A stretch of DNA of 64,000 nucleotides, taken from Euryarchaeota archaeon UBA556 (lineage in GTDB: Archaea; Thermoplasmatota; Poseidoniia; Poseidoniales; Thalassarchaeaceae). The position numbers were made by a program, and so were the translations under genes. The number at the start of each line of letters is the position of its first letter. Within the stretch, counting starts at the first letter, position 1. Positions 9,250 through 18,840 of the stretch are shown here, piece after piece. The stretch is from contig DADI01000032.1 of the NCBI GenBank assembly GCA_002494975.1, positions 17,788 to 81,787 on the forward strand, given 5' to 3'. The notes under the pieces are model-generated. The model was not told where the DNA came from, did no database searches, and saw only the letters and a list, made by a program, of their open reading frames with translations.

Positions 9250-9263
9250 GAGCCTACAGGCTC
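9250..9263 (+). promoter_or_regulatory. Inverted repeat at the likely 5' end of the STT3 mRNA
   Basis: GAGCCT-AC-AGGCTC is a perfect six-base inverted repeat just after the expected transcription start and about 20 bases before the start codon. It could be an operator. A two-base loop is too tight for a full hairpin, so an RNA form would open its inner pairs. Confidence 0.3.
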
Positions 9264-9282
9264 GACAATATGGTGATGAATA

Positions 9283-12200
9283 ATGAACGATGATAATGAT
9301 GCGACTGTTGGCGTATTTTCTAATGAGAATTTACTCCCAGTTCCTGCGGTGCTAGCAACTCTTTTGGTGCTCTTCTTTGGAACTGATTATGTCGCGAATG
9401 GTGGAATAGAAAGCGACGGATATGTAGACCTCCTGATCTTACCAGTTATCGCTGCTTTAGCCGCGTTTCTTGGTATGGTCTTGAACACATTTGGTGAATC
9501 TGCATCCGCTACTAAATCTAGAAATTCCCTTATTTCCATATTGATTATATTTATTTCATATATTCTAATTGAATTTTCTATTCTTGAACCGTTAGAAGGA
9601 TTTACTTTTGCATTTATGGCAGTATCTTCACTTCTTTTGTTTATTTCAGGCAGAAATGAAGAATTAACTATATTGCTTTCAGTAGTAATAGGTTTCCATT
9701 TAGCTATTTCTACTGCAACTAGATATTCTCTTGATGAAACTTCATGGGCAGGTAATCCCGATGAGTTAATCGATGTAGTTCGTAGTTCGATTGGTTCAAT
9801 TTTCTTTGCATCGTGGGCCGCATCAATATCGTTAGGTGTTCTCCTAACATTGGCAATGAGAGGCCGTTTTGCAACACCAGGCACCGGTTCTTGGTTTAGT
9901 GACTTACCTTCTATCATGCCTAATGCTGGTATAATTACTGCAACTGCAGTATTCGTTGTCAACTTAATCCCAGTAATCTGGTTGAGTACTTTTGACGACG
10001 TAACATCCTATGATAATCATCTATATCTCGGCTCTGTATGGGCTATTTTCGCGACAATAGTAGTAATCTTTGTATCTTTTTGTAATTCAGAGAGATGGCA
10101 TGTTTTAGGCACAGTGGTCGCATTAAATTGGGTTATGTATACCTTAGCTCACTTACAAGAAATTGGTAATGACTTACCACTTTCGCAACTTAATGGTGAC
10201 GGTAACATTAGTTTATTCACATGGTTTTTGCTAGTATTCTGGTTAAATGTAGGTGGGATGATGATTGCAGCCAGTGGTCGATTTGGCGACATATCACCCA
10301 GAAGAGATAATTCTGAATTCCGTAAATGGTGGAATCAGCATTCATATGGAGTCATGGTTAGTTTAGCACTTTTCGTTGCTCTAGCAGTAAGAGTTGGATG
10401 GAATGTTCTTCCTGCAATGAATGCTGCAGGTACAGGACTTTGGGATATGTCAGGTGGATCTGATCCTTGGTACATGAAGCGCGTAGTTGATTACATAGTT
10501 CTCGAAAGAAGTCATCTGATAGTAGATGCAGATAGGGCATATCCAATGGTTGCTATTAACCCACGACCTCCTCTCTTTTCTTGGTCACTTGCTCTAGGAG
10601 GAATTCTTCTTTCTTGGTTATCTGGTATGTCTATTGAAACATCGGTATGGTGGAGCGTTGCTGCATTACCTGCGATTTTCGGTGCGCTAATTGTACTTCC
10701 AATAGCAGCTCTAGCAAGAAAATTACACAGTAATATGGCAGGTATTATTGCTGCATGGTTAATTGCATTGATGCCTGGTCATATCAGTCACTCTACATTT
10801 GGTCTTGCAGATCACGACGCCTTTGCTATGCTTTTCTTAGCAATCGCATTCTACTACTGGGTTAAAGCAATGAATAACCTTACTAATCAGAGATTATTCA
10901 ATACTCCAAGTTTGAGCCCACTCTATATTGTAGCCGGTATCAGGAAAATGTGGTCAGAACATACCAAGGTAATGGCTAATGCCACACTCGCTGGTGTTTC
11001 CTTTGCTATCGTGGCTCTAGGGTGGAAAGGTTTCGTTTATGGTCCTGGTATCTTATTTATCGCATTCGCGTTTCAAGTATTTTTCAATATGTTCCGCCGA
11101 AGAGACAGCTTACCTATTACTGCAGCATCATTGCAAATGATGTTAACTGCATTTGTAATACCTCTACCGTTCTATTGTAGGCCTGAACTTGGCCTATTAT
11201 TCGACCCTAGTGGTTTCCAACCAATGTTCTACATTATCGGATTCACACTTGCATTAGGTTGGATATCTTCGTCATATAGGGATAGGCCTTGGTTATTGGT
11301 ACTCGGAAGTACTGTAGTCCTGATGGGAAGTATACTCGCAGTACTTTACTCGCTTCAAAGGTTCAATGTTTACGACGGATGGGATGTACTGTTTACTGGA
11401 GGTTTTTACTTCTCCAAGAATAAAATATTCGGAACAATTGGAGAAGCACAAGCGCCTAGTCGTGGTGTTCTTTTCGCATCATATGGTCCAATTGTATCCT
11501 TGATAGCAATATTTGTATCAGTAATATTACTTTGGAGAGGTGCTAGAAAAGAAAAACAAAGCCATATTCTTCTTGGATTATGGGTTCTCATTGCTATTTA
11601 CATGGCTTGGTCCGCAGGTCGTTTCATATTCAATGCAACACCAGCAATTTCAGTTGTTGGCGGAATAGGAATCGCCATGATGTGGAATTATGCTAATTTC
11701 TCAGGTTTCTCTAAAGAATGGCGTAAATCTGGAATTGCAACTCCACGTACTCGTTTCTGGGCAAATTGGTCAGCATCAAAGAGACATCCTGGAGTTCCGG
11801 TAATTCTTCTAGTTTTGATGTTAGTTTGCACGCAACATATCACTTATGGTATAGATTCAGGAATTCCAAGAGGAGAACAATCAGCATCAGATGTCGATCA
11901 AACGATTCATGACATTACCCCTGATGTCTTTAGGCAAGAAGTATTAGGTTTCTCTCTTCTAAATAGTGAGAATTATGACGCCAATGGCGATTTATGGTAT
12001 ATGGGGACTTTTGGACCCGGATTTAATTCTGGCTCATGGAATATGGCCTATGAATGGCTTTCAGAGCAAGATACTGAAGTAAGTTTTTCAGAACGTCCTG
12101 CATTTGTATCATGGTGGGATTATGGTTTCCAAGCTCTTGCTCAAGGGCAACACCCAACTGTTGCTGATAACTTCCAGTCAGGAATTCCAAATAGTGGTGC

Positions 12201-15200
12201 TATGTTATTATCTGCTAGTCAAGATGACACGCTTTCATTATTTATCACCACACTAGCCCAAGGTGACCGTCGTTCAACAGATTCTTCTGGATTCACTGAT
12301 GAATTCGAGACATTATTATTGGATGGTCACATGACTCAAGCACAATATGACGAGTTCAGTATTATTATGAGCCTCAATAAGGGGGATTCTAATGTAGTTC
12401 TAAGCAGATCATTGAGCGTGGTTGCAGTCGATGGCCAGTACGAATTATTGAGAGGTTACCAATTGGAATCTAATGGTATCCCCAGTTCTGATGAATTATG
12501 GATAGTACTTGAGGATGGAGAAATAATTTCTGAGGTCTCTACTAATGAAGAATCTGCAATTGATGAATTTAATGATGCTAGAAACTCTGTTTCTGATTTA
12601 GACAGATATCCTAAAGGACACGATATGGAAGGTGAATTAATAATCCAATTCTATGATATTGCAGGTTACAGATATACACCTGATTTAATTGAAGACTTTG
12701 AAGATGTTTCCACTGCTCTTCATCGAGTTAATGCCAAACTTGCTCTAAGTAGAGCTTTCTTGTTACAGATGTTCGATTCTTCAGGAATAAATGACCTATA
12801 TCATGATATTTCTACAAATTTAGTTTATGATGTCCAAAACTATGAAGGCCCATTAGGTGAGATGATTTCTCGAAACAACGAAATTAGATATTTCGCAGTA
12901 GATAATCGTCTTTATCCACTCGGTGGCCAGTATTATGAAGATTATAGCTATCATCAAGGTCAAACTACAGGTATTTTCCATGCTCCTACTTCTTTATCTG
13001 GATTAGAGACTGAAACATATATTTCCTCTCTTTATCAAACTCAGAGAGGCGATGGACCAATAATTCCTCGTACTTCTGCAGAATATGAAATAGAATATAT
13101 GAATGACGTAATTCGTCAACAATCAGGTGCTTTAACTGATGTTAATGAAATGATTAGAATGATCGATATCGATTACCAACATCAACCAGAGTTCTTTGAC
13201 ACTATGGTTGCAAGAATTTACGTTGGATATGGAACTTCAACTCTTGGACTACCTGGAGATGCAGAACAACCTGCGCCTCATTTCTACACTTCTGGTGCAC
13301 CTGGTTCATATCTAGAGAATGCATATCCTCTTCCCGGTGCAATGATGAATCATATGGTGTTATCAAATTGGTATCAACCAGATTGTGAAACAGATGAAGA
13401 TGGTAACTTAACTGATTCTGATTGTACAAATCTTGGTATTGGAAGTGCTAACACTCAAGTCAAAATAATGAAGTATTACAGTGGAGCAACTATAGAAGGG
13501 ACAGTTGAATTAGATGGTGTCGGGCCAGTTCCTAATGCGAAAATCCTGATTGAAAGAGATGCATTCAGTGGAGATGAGGTCGAAATCGATGGGCAAGTCA
13601 CAGATAGAGACCAAAGAACTTACTGGATTCCTATAGGTACAACAGATGCAGATGAAAACGGTGAATACAGTTTCATAGCACCTGCTGGTAAAATTAGAGT
13701 TTCTGCGTTCTATGGTGAATCTGATCTGGATTCTGCGCGAACTCAAATTATGACTACTAACGTAGGGCAGTCTCTTGGAGATATTTTTGAAAGTGAAACT
13801 GCAGATGTTAGAATTCTGAATCCAATAACTGGAATTTTAGGTAACGTGTCAGGTTCTACTTGGTTATCTGAGACTATAGTTAACATCTCAGGTGTTGACG
13901 GTCATAGTAATGGTGAGTCAGTAATTTCGGCTCCTATAATTGTAGAACCAGCATCTTCGATAGGCAGATTAGTCTGGGCGGGCACAGAAGCATTCTCTGG
14001 TGATTCATTAGACGATGCCACAGTTGAGCTAACTCCTTCTTGGGATATGATAGATGCAGAACCTTATGTTTTGTCAACTTCTGATGGTACTATAGATGGA
14101 GAAGATCTTAGATTTGAAGGTACAGGTGAAGTGACATTCACAGGTGAAGGAAGTGTCATAACTCAGACTACTGCCACAATCTCTGACTTCACAGGAAATT
14201 ATACTCAAACAGTATTCAATAATCACAGTATTACTGGAGATGGTGAATTCGCAGGCAACGGAATAATTGATGGTGTAATAAATGATGATATTTCTGAATT
14301 AGTTAATTGCGACGTTAATGAGACAATGCCAGAGAACTCTAGTTTGTGTATGCAATCCGATGGAAAATATCTTCTCAATGGTATAGTTAATGCTACCGGA
14401 CGCTTTACAGCCAATGGCGTGGCATCATTTACTCAGAAATTAGTCCAATCAACTTTCATCGGTTCAGGTGTATTCTCTACTGACACATCTAACTCTGAAT
14501 TAACTAGTTATGGAACTATTAATGGAACTGGTTCATTCACAGGTACTGGTATATTTAGTGGTGTGATGGTTCAACCTGGTACATTCCACATAGTTGATGC
14601 AATACCTGGGTCTTACGATGTTGCAGTAATCTTTAGCGATGGGACACATGTCGCTATTGATGATGTATATACTATATCTCAGTCTTCTAATGGACCTATC
14701 ACAGAAATTGATATTCATGGGGGTTCTATTGCTGCTGAACTAGTAGATCAAACAGGTAACCCAATAATGGCTTCAATAATATTGAGGACTAATGAGTCCA
14801 ATGCTTCCGATGCAATCTATGATTGTGATGATGTTCAATACGCACCTTGTCTAATCTCTCCTGAATTAACATGGGATGATACTGAATTAATAGGTTCTAA
14901 AGTTACTTTCGGCCCTATTATGCCAGGTGAATATATTGCTGAACTGGATATTGATGGCGATGGCTTTTCTGAATTATACGTTGAATACATATTTGACGCA
15001 AATACTGCCTCTTCCTTTGTTTTCCCGTCACCTGTCCCCAATACTTCTGACTTAACATTCCAGTTGTTGAGGGATGGAGACGATGGCAATTCAGAATTTG
15101 TCAATGACTTAGATTTGATATTAAATCAGAAGAATGGATCAGGAACTCCAGTTACACCTGTTTTCAACAATATGACTAATGAATATTATGTTGAACTTAC

Positions 15201-18200
15201 ACCAGGTACGTGGATTTTAAACTACACTTTGTCTGAAACAGAACAATTATGGGAAGAAATTGAAGTCGGTGACAATGATTTCTCCTCCGTTTATGAATTC
15301 TATACTAGTCAAGTTGTAACTGGTACACTATACTATAATGAGAATATTGACGAAAACCTTGTGGATGAAAATAAAACCTTAGAATTCGTACCTATTGTAT
15401 TCTATTGGGATGATTTCAGTACTACTGTTGAAACCTCTTCTAATGGGACATTCTCTCTGGTTCTGCCTCAGGGAACTCTAGTTGATGCAGTGACTCAATT
15501 AGGGACTAATCTGAAATTAGTTAATGGTACACAGTTCACCGTCAATTCCGATATGGAAGACATTGTAATGGTCGCTCGCCCTGGTCAATCAATTACAGGA
15601 ATAATAAGTATCAATAGAGCTGATAATTATTACAATTCTGACGTAGGCGGTTGGGAATCTGCTACAGTAGTGGCAGAAAGTCTTGACTATGATGTTAAGT
15701 GGCGTGCTCAGACAAATGATGGCGGGACGTTTGAGATGGTTCTACCAAAGGGTAACTGGGAATTCTCCGTAATTTCTGAAGACTTTACTTCGGGTACAAA
15801 CACAACTAATGTTGACAATAATAATGACACTGTAGAGATTATAATTTATCCAGTTGATTCTATATTATCAGTAGATTTCTTCTTAGATAATTCAGGAGAT
15901 AATAACATTTCTAATGGTACTCCTGTAAATTATGATTTCACACTTATTTCTTTAATTAATGGCTTAGATTATCAAATAGATATTGATAATTCTTCATGGG
16001 ATGGAACTGGTCATGCTGATGTATCTGTCGAACCAGGTATTTATCGAATATCTGTAGAAATTTCTGATGTAAATCAAGGAGATTTGTTTGGTACTAGAAT
16101 CATGACTGGAGATGTTGATTTCCAAGTTGGTATGGATTCCTCAACTATTCAACGCTCAATTGGTTTCGATCCTGAATGGCGTGTAAGCATGACTTTCACT
16201 AATGAAAGTGGAGGACCCCTATCTGAGCAACTAGTAAGATTAACAAATGTTGAGAACGGTTGGATACTTTCAAGAACAACCGATATTAACGGGAGCGTTG
16301 TAGATTTCATTGCTCAAGGCGATTGGATAGTCACTACTGAAACAGTAAATGATGGTGTAAAGGAGGGCTTAAGGACTCTAATAACGTCATCTTCCGATAT
16401 CACCTCTGAAGAATTACAAATGTCTACAACTCAACTCTCAGAAGTTTCTTTCACTTTAACTGAAGATGATTCTGGCTCTGCTCTCTCTGGAATTAGTTTG
16501 TCACTAGAATCAGCAGACGGATTGGGCGCATTCAGTATAGAGGCAACTAATTCAACCGGTTTCGCAAGTAATGATTTAGTGACAGGTAATTGGGTAGTTT
16601 CTCTTAATTATACAGAGGATGGTAAGAGGTGGATAGTTGATGATTATTCCCTAGCAGTTGTTCCTGGTAGCGATAATCATTACAATTTGACTGCAAACTT
16701 GTTTGTAGCTTTAACTGGTAATGTATTTTGGGACCTTAACGATAATAATGCATCTAACATAGGAGAGGGTATCTCTGAAGTGAATATGGAATTCTCTAAT
16801 GATTTACTTCCACTAATTCCTATTGATTCAGATGATAATGGTGATTGGGAATTATTTGTCCCTGCTAACACTATTTGGTCAATTAATACATCTTATGATG
16901 GATTCGAGAATGTACAAGAAAGTGTTTCAGTTTCTAATGTCTCTAACGAGGTACTTCTAGAATTAACTGCAGGTTTAGTTGATGTTTCTGGTAATATATC
17001 TTACGATCTTGGGATATCTAGTATTCCTTTAGAAGACATTATTGTTTCAATAATACCTACTGCAGGTTTAGTTCGAGAAGCAGTAGAACCAGTTCTTAAT
17101 TCAAGTGATGGAGTTTGGTCTGGTGAATGGTCTGCTCAGTTAGAACCTGGCCTATGGATCGTAAGCGCCAGTGTTCCTAATCAAGATCTAGTAATAATGG
17201 GGCTATTAGATGTAGATGTCGTAGATGGTGGTACTCTGGAAATGGAACTAACTAGAGGTGGTTTACTTGATGTGACTACTGAATGGTTAGATTATGATGG
17301 TATTTCAAGAAATATAGGTGAAATTAATGATTCTAATGTCGTTATTGATATTGGATTTGGAATGAAGTGGATACAAGTCGTTGATGAAACAGGGACTCTT
17401 AGCCTCCTTCTTCCAAACGGAAATGTACAATTTTCAGGTGATTTTGATGTCGAACAAAGAGGAATTTCTATGGAATACATGGCAGGTCTTGGAGTAGATA
17501 TATATTCAGGTCAAGAATCTCCAATTCTGAATCTATTATACAATCGTATATCGAACCATGACATTTCTATACAAACTTTGAATCTCACTTCTGGCGATGA
17601 TTCATATGTTGGTTCTATGAGTGATGTTAATCTTGTAGAAAATGAAACTGATGGTTTTGTACCCGTTGAATTCACACTAGAAGTTGAATATTTAGGTCAT
17701 GAATCATATGACCTTTACACAGTTGGTGGAGCTATATCTGGTTCTGATGGTTCGGATTGGACTCTAGAATTCAATAATGGTTCAGGCGATTGGAATACTT
17801 CTACTCAATTTGAAGTAGGTCTAGATAATAGCCTGATGTTTAATGATTTGAATATCAGAGTAACTCCTGCAAATCAGTCAGTTGCTCACTCATTCGATGA
17901 CGGACACATGGTGACAATTATTGTTTCAACTCAAGATGGATACCAAGAAACTCATGAACTGATAGTTAGAGTCCCTCAAATTCATGGATTTGTGTCAAAC
18001 CCTATGGAAGAGGTCTATGGGGTTGCCCCTGGTGAATTAATCATCATACCTATCGAATTTACTAATTCAGGAAATGGTGATGATAAGTTTGAGTTTGGAT
18101 TTGATGATTCTGAATTACCAGATGGTTGGAGTCGAACAGGGCCAACAAGTCATACTTTAGGTGGATTTGTTAGCACTACACATAGTGTCACAGTTGTAGC

Positions 18201-18798
18201 TCCTGATGTAGATAATGATGAACAATTTACAATATATGTCACTCCAACTGATAAGGCAGGGAATACATATGAAAACATTGAAATTAATATTATGAGTTCT
18301 CATCCTATTCTTAAGGTCGAAAACGTTCAATCACTAGGTGGTGGTGAACCTGTTGCAGGCGGTCAAATTACATACGTGGCAACAGTTTCTAATGATGGCT
18401 TAGTAGACGCAGAGCAAGTAGAACTGGTTGCAACTCTTTGTAACGATGTAGCATGTAACAATCCTACTTCAGTTAGCGCATTAACTATCTTGGATGTGAG
18501 TGCTCAGTCAGAAACTCTGTTCAGCTTCTTGTTCGATCTGTCAGATATTACTACTGCCCCTTACTATCTAGTGCTTGAAATCAATTCTAGTGTATTTGGT
18601 GAAGAAAATGTTGATGACAGTAATTGGAATGAAGTCGATGGTATAATGATTGGTTCAAAGAATGTCGATGTTCGTTCACCTGCTGTAAGTGATGATGAAA
18701 GTACCGACTGGATTCCATATCTATTAATTGCAGGTTTAGTCATTATTGTATTATATTTGACTAAATCTAAATCAAGACGACCTGGTGCTCCATTCTGA
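9283..18798 (+). CDS. aglB: Giant STT3/AglB oligosaccharyltransferase fused to an N-terminal membrane module and a long extracellular beta-sandwich region
   Basis: AglB moves a lipid-linked glycan onto Asn of N-x-S/T sequons outside the membrane. Here the protein has 3171 residues, about three to four times the usual length. Residues about 10-345 hold about ten extra membrane helices that are not part of STT3. The STT3 core follows: a helix, then the first-loop acidic motif SDPWYMKR (D394), the second motif GLADHDAF (D510/H511/D512), further helices to about residue 855, and the diagnostic WWDYG at 944-948. From about residue 1400 come many Ig/CNA-B/carboxypeptidase-regulatory-like beta domains, Gly/Thr-rich strands, then NEW3- and CARDB-like domains. 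A final helix near 3143-3160 is followed by the basic tail KSKSRRPGAPF. The single frame runs unbroken for 9.5 kb. The catalytic role is well supported; the function of the extensions is unknown. Confidence 0.92.
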   Translation: MNDDNDATVGVFSNENLLPVPAVLATLLVLFFGTDYVANGGIESDGYVDLLILPVIAALAAFLGMVLNTFGESASATKSRNSLISILIIFISYILIEFSILEPLEGFTFAFMAVSSLLLFISGRNEELTILLSVVIGFHLAISTATRYSLDETSWAGNPDELIDVVRSSIGSIFFASWAASISLGVLLTLAMRGRFATPGTGSWFSDLPSIMPNAGIITATAVFVVNLIPVIWLSTFDDVTSYDNHLYLGSVWAIFATIVVIFVSFCNSERWHVLGTVVALNWVMYTLAHLQEIGNDLPLSQLNGDGNISLFTWFLLVFWLNVGGMMIAASGRFGDISPRRDNSEFRKWWNQHSYGVMVSLALFVALAVRVGWNVLPAMNAAGTGLWDMSGGSDPWYMKRVVDYIVLERSHLIVDADRAYPMVAINPRPPLFSWSLALGGILLSWLSGMSIETSVWWSVAALPAIFGALIVLPIAALARKLHSNMAGIIAAWLIALMPGHISHSTFGLADHDAFAMLFLAIAFYYWVKAMNNLTNQRLFNTPSLSPLYIVAGIRKMWSEHTKVMANATLAGVSFAIVALGWKGFVYGPGILFIAFAFQVFFNMFRRRDSLPITAASLQMMLTAFVIPLPFYCRPELGLLFDPSGFQPMFYIIGFTLALGWISSSYRDRPWLLVLGSTVVLMGSILAVLYSLQRFNVYDGWDVLFTGGFYFSKNKIFGTIGEAQAPSRGVLFASYGPIVSLIAIFVSVILLWRGARKEKQSHILLGLWVLIAIYMAWSAGRFIFNATPAISVVGGIGIAMMWNYANFSGFSKEWRKSGIATPRTRFWANWSASKRHPGVPVILLVLMLVCTQHITYGIDSGIPRGEQSASDVDQTIHDITPDVFRQEVLGFSLLNSENYDANGDLWYMGTFGPGFNSGSWNMAYEWLSEQDTEVSFSERPAFVSWWDYGFQALAQGQHPTVADNFQSGIPNSGAMLLSASQDDTLSLFITTLAQGDRRSTDSSGFTDEFETLLLDGHMTQAQYDEFSIIMSLNKGDSNVVLSRSLSVVAVDGQYELLRGYQLESNGIPSSDELWIVLEDGEIISEVSTNEESAIDEFNDARNSVSDLDRYPKGHDMEGELIIQFYDIAGYRYTPDLIEDFEDVSTALHRVNAKLALSRAFLLQMFDSSGINDLYHDISTNLVYDVQNYEGPLGEMISRNNEIRYFAVDNRLYPLGGQYYEDYSYHQGQTTGIFHAPTSLSGLETETYISSLYQTQRGDGPIIPRTSAEYEIEYMNDVIRQQSGALTDVNEMIRMIDIDYQHQPEFFDTMVARIYVGYGTSTLGLPGDAEQPAPHFYTSGAPGSYLENAYPLPGAMMNHMVLSNWYQPDCETDEDGNLTDSDCTNLGIGSANTQVKIMKYYSGATIEGTVELDGVGPVPNAKILIERDAFSGDEVEIDGQVTDRDQRTYWIPIGTTDADENGEYSFIAPAGKIRVSAFYGESDLDSARTQIMTTNVGQSLGDIFESETADVRILNPITGILGNVSGSTWLSETIVNISGVDGHSNGESVISAPIIVEPASSIGRLVWAGTEAFSGDSLDDATVELTPSWDMIDAEPYVLSTSDGTIDGEDLRFEGTGEVTFTGEGSVITQTTATISDFTGNYTQTVFNNHSITGDGEFAGNGIIDGVINDDISELVNCDVNETMPENSSLCMQSDGKYLLNGIVNATGRFTANGVASFTQKLVQSTFIGSGVFSTDTSNSELTSYGTINGTGSFTGTGIFSGVMVQPGTFHIVDAIPGSYDVAVIFSDGTHVAIDDVYTISQSSNGPITEIDIHGGSIAAELVDQTGNPIMASIILRTNESNASDAIYDCDDVQYAPCLISPELTWDDTELIGSKVTFGPIMPGEYIAELDIDGDGFSELYVEYIFDANTASSFVFPSPVPNTSDLTFQLLRDGDDGNSEFVNDLDLILNQKNGSGTPVTPVFNNMTNEYYVELTPGTWILNYTLSETEQLWEEIEVGDNDFSSVYEFYTSQVVTGTLYYNENIDENLVDENKTLEFVPIVFYWDDFSTTVETSSNGTFSLVLPQGTLVDAVTQLGTNLKLVNGTQFTVNSDMEDIVMVARPGQSITGIISINRADNYYNSDVGGWESATVVAESLDYDVKWRAQTNDGGTFEMVLPKGNWEFSVISEDFTSGTNTTNVDNNNDTVEIIIYPVDSILSVDFFLDNSGDNNISNGTPVNYDFTLISLINGLDYQIDIDNSSWDGTGHADVSVEPGIYRISVEISDVNQGDLFGTRIMTGDVDFQVGMDSSTIQRSIGFDPEWRVSMTFTNESGGPLSEQLVRLTNVENGWILSRTTDINGSVVDFIAQGDWIVTTETVNDGVKEGLRTLITSSSDITSEELQMSTTQLSEVSFTLTEDDSGSALSGISLSLESADGLGAFSIEATNSTGFASNDLVTGNWVVSLNYTEDGKRWIVDDYSLAVVPGSDNHYNLTANLFVALTGNVFWDLNDNNASNIGEGISEVNMEFSNDLLPLIPIDSDDNGDWELFVPANTIWSINTSYDGFENVQESVSVSNVSNEVLLELTAGLVDVSGNISYDLGISSIPLEDIIVSIIPTAGLVREAVEPVLNSSDGVWSGEWSAQLEPGLWIVSASVPNQDLVIMGLLDVDVVDGGTLEMELTRGGLLDVTTEWLDYDGISRNIGEINDSNVVIDIGFGMKWIQVVDETGTLSLLLPNGNVQFSGDFDVEQRGISMEYMAGLGVDIYSGQESPILNLLYNRISNHDISIQTLNLTSGDDSYVGSMSDVNLVENETDGFVPVEFTLEVEYLGHESYDLYTVGGAISGSDGSDWTLEFNNGSGDWNTSTQFEVGLDNSLMFNDLNIRVTPANQSVAHSFDDGHMVTIIVSTQDGYQETHELIVRVPQIHGFVSNPMEEVYGVAPGELIIIPIEFTNSGNGDDKFEFGFDDSELPDGWSRTGPTSHTLGGFVSTTHSVTVVAPDVDNDEQFTIYVTPTDKAGNTYENIEINIMSSHPILKVENVQSLGGGEPVAGGQITYVATVSNDGLVDAEQVELVATLCNDVACNNPTSVSALTILDVSAQSETLFSFLFDLSDITTAPYYLVLEINSSVFGEENVDDSNWNEVDGIMIGSKNVDVRSPAVSDDESTDWIPYLLIAGLVIIVLYLTKSKSRRPGAPF

Positions 18799-18840
18799 GT
18801 TTTAATAGAATGGAACCTTTTTCAGAACAGAGATTCTTAA

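Noticed and set aside
9387-9962. Long minus-strand open frame (191 residues) inside the STT3 gene
   Set aside because: It is the reverse complement of strongly hydrophobic STT3 helices, has no recognisable domain and no separate promoter; a shadow.
9283-18798. Idea that the giant STT3 is an assembly or frame artefact joining two genes
   Set aside because: The frame is open without interruption, codon use looks even, and a C-terminal membrane helix follows logically; kept as one gene, though reads should confirm it.
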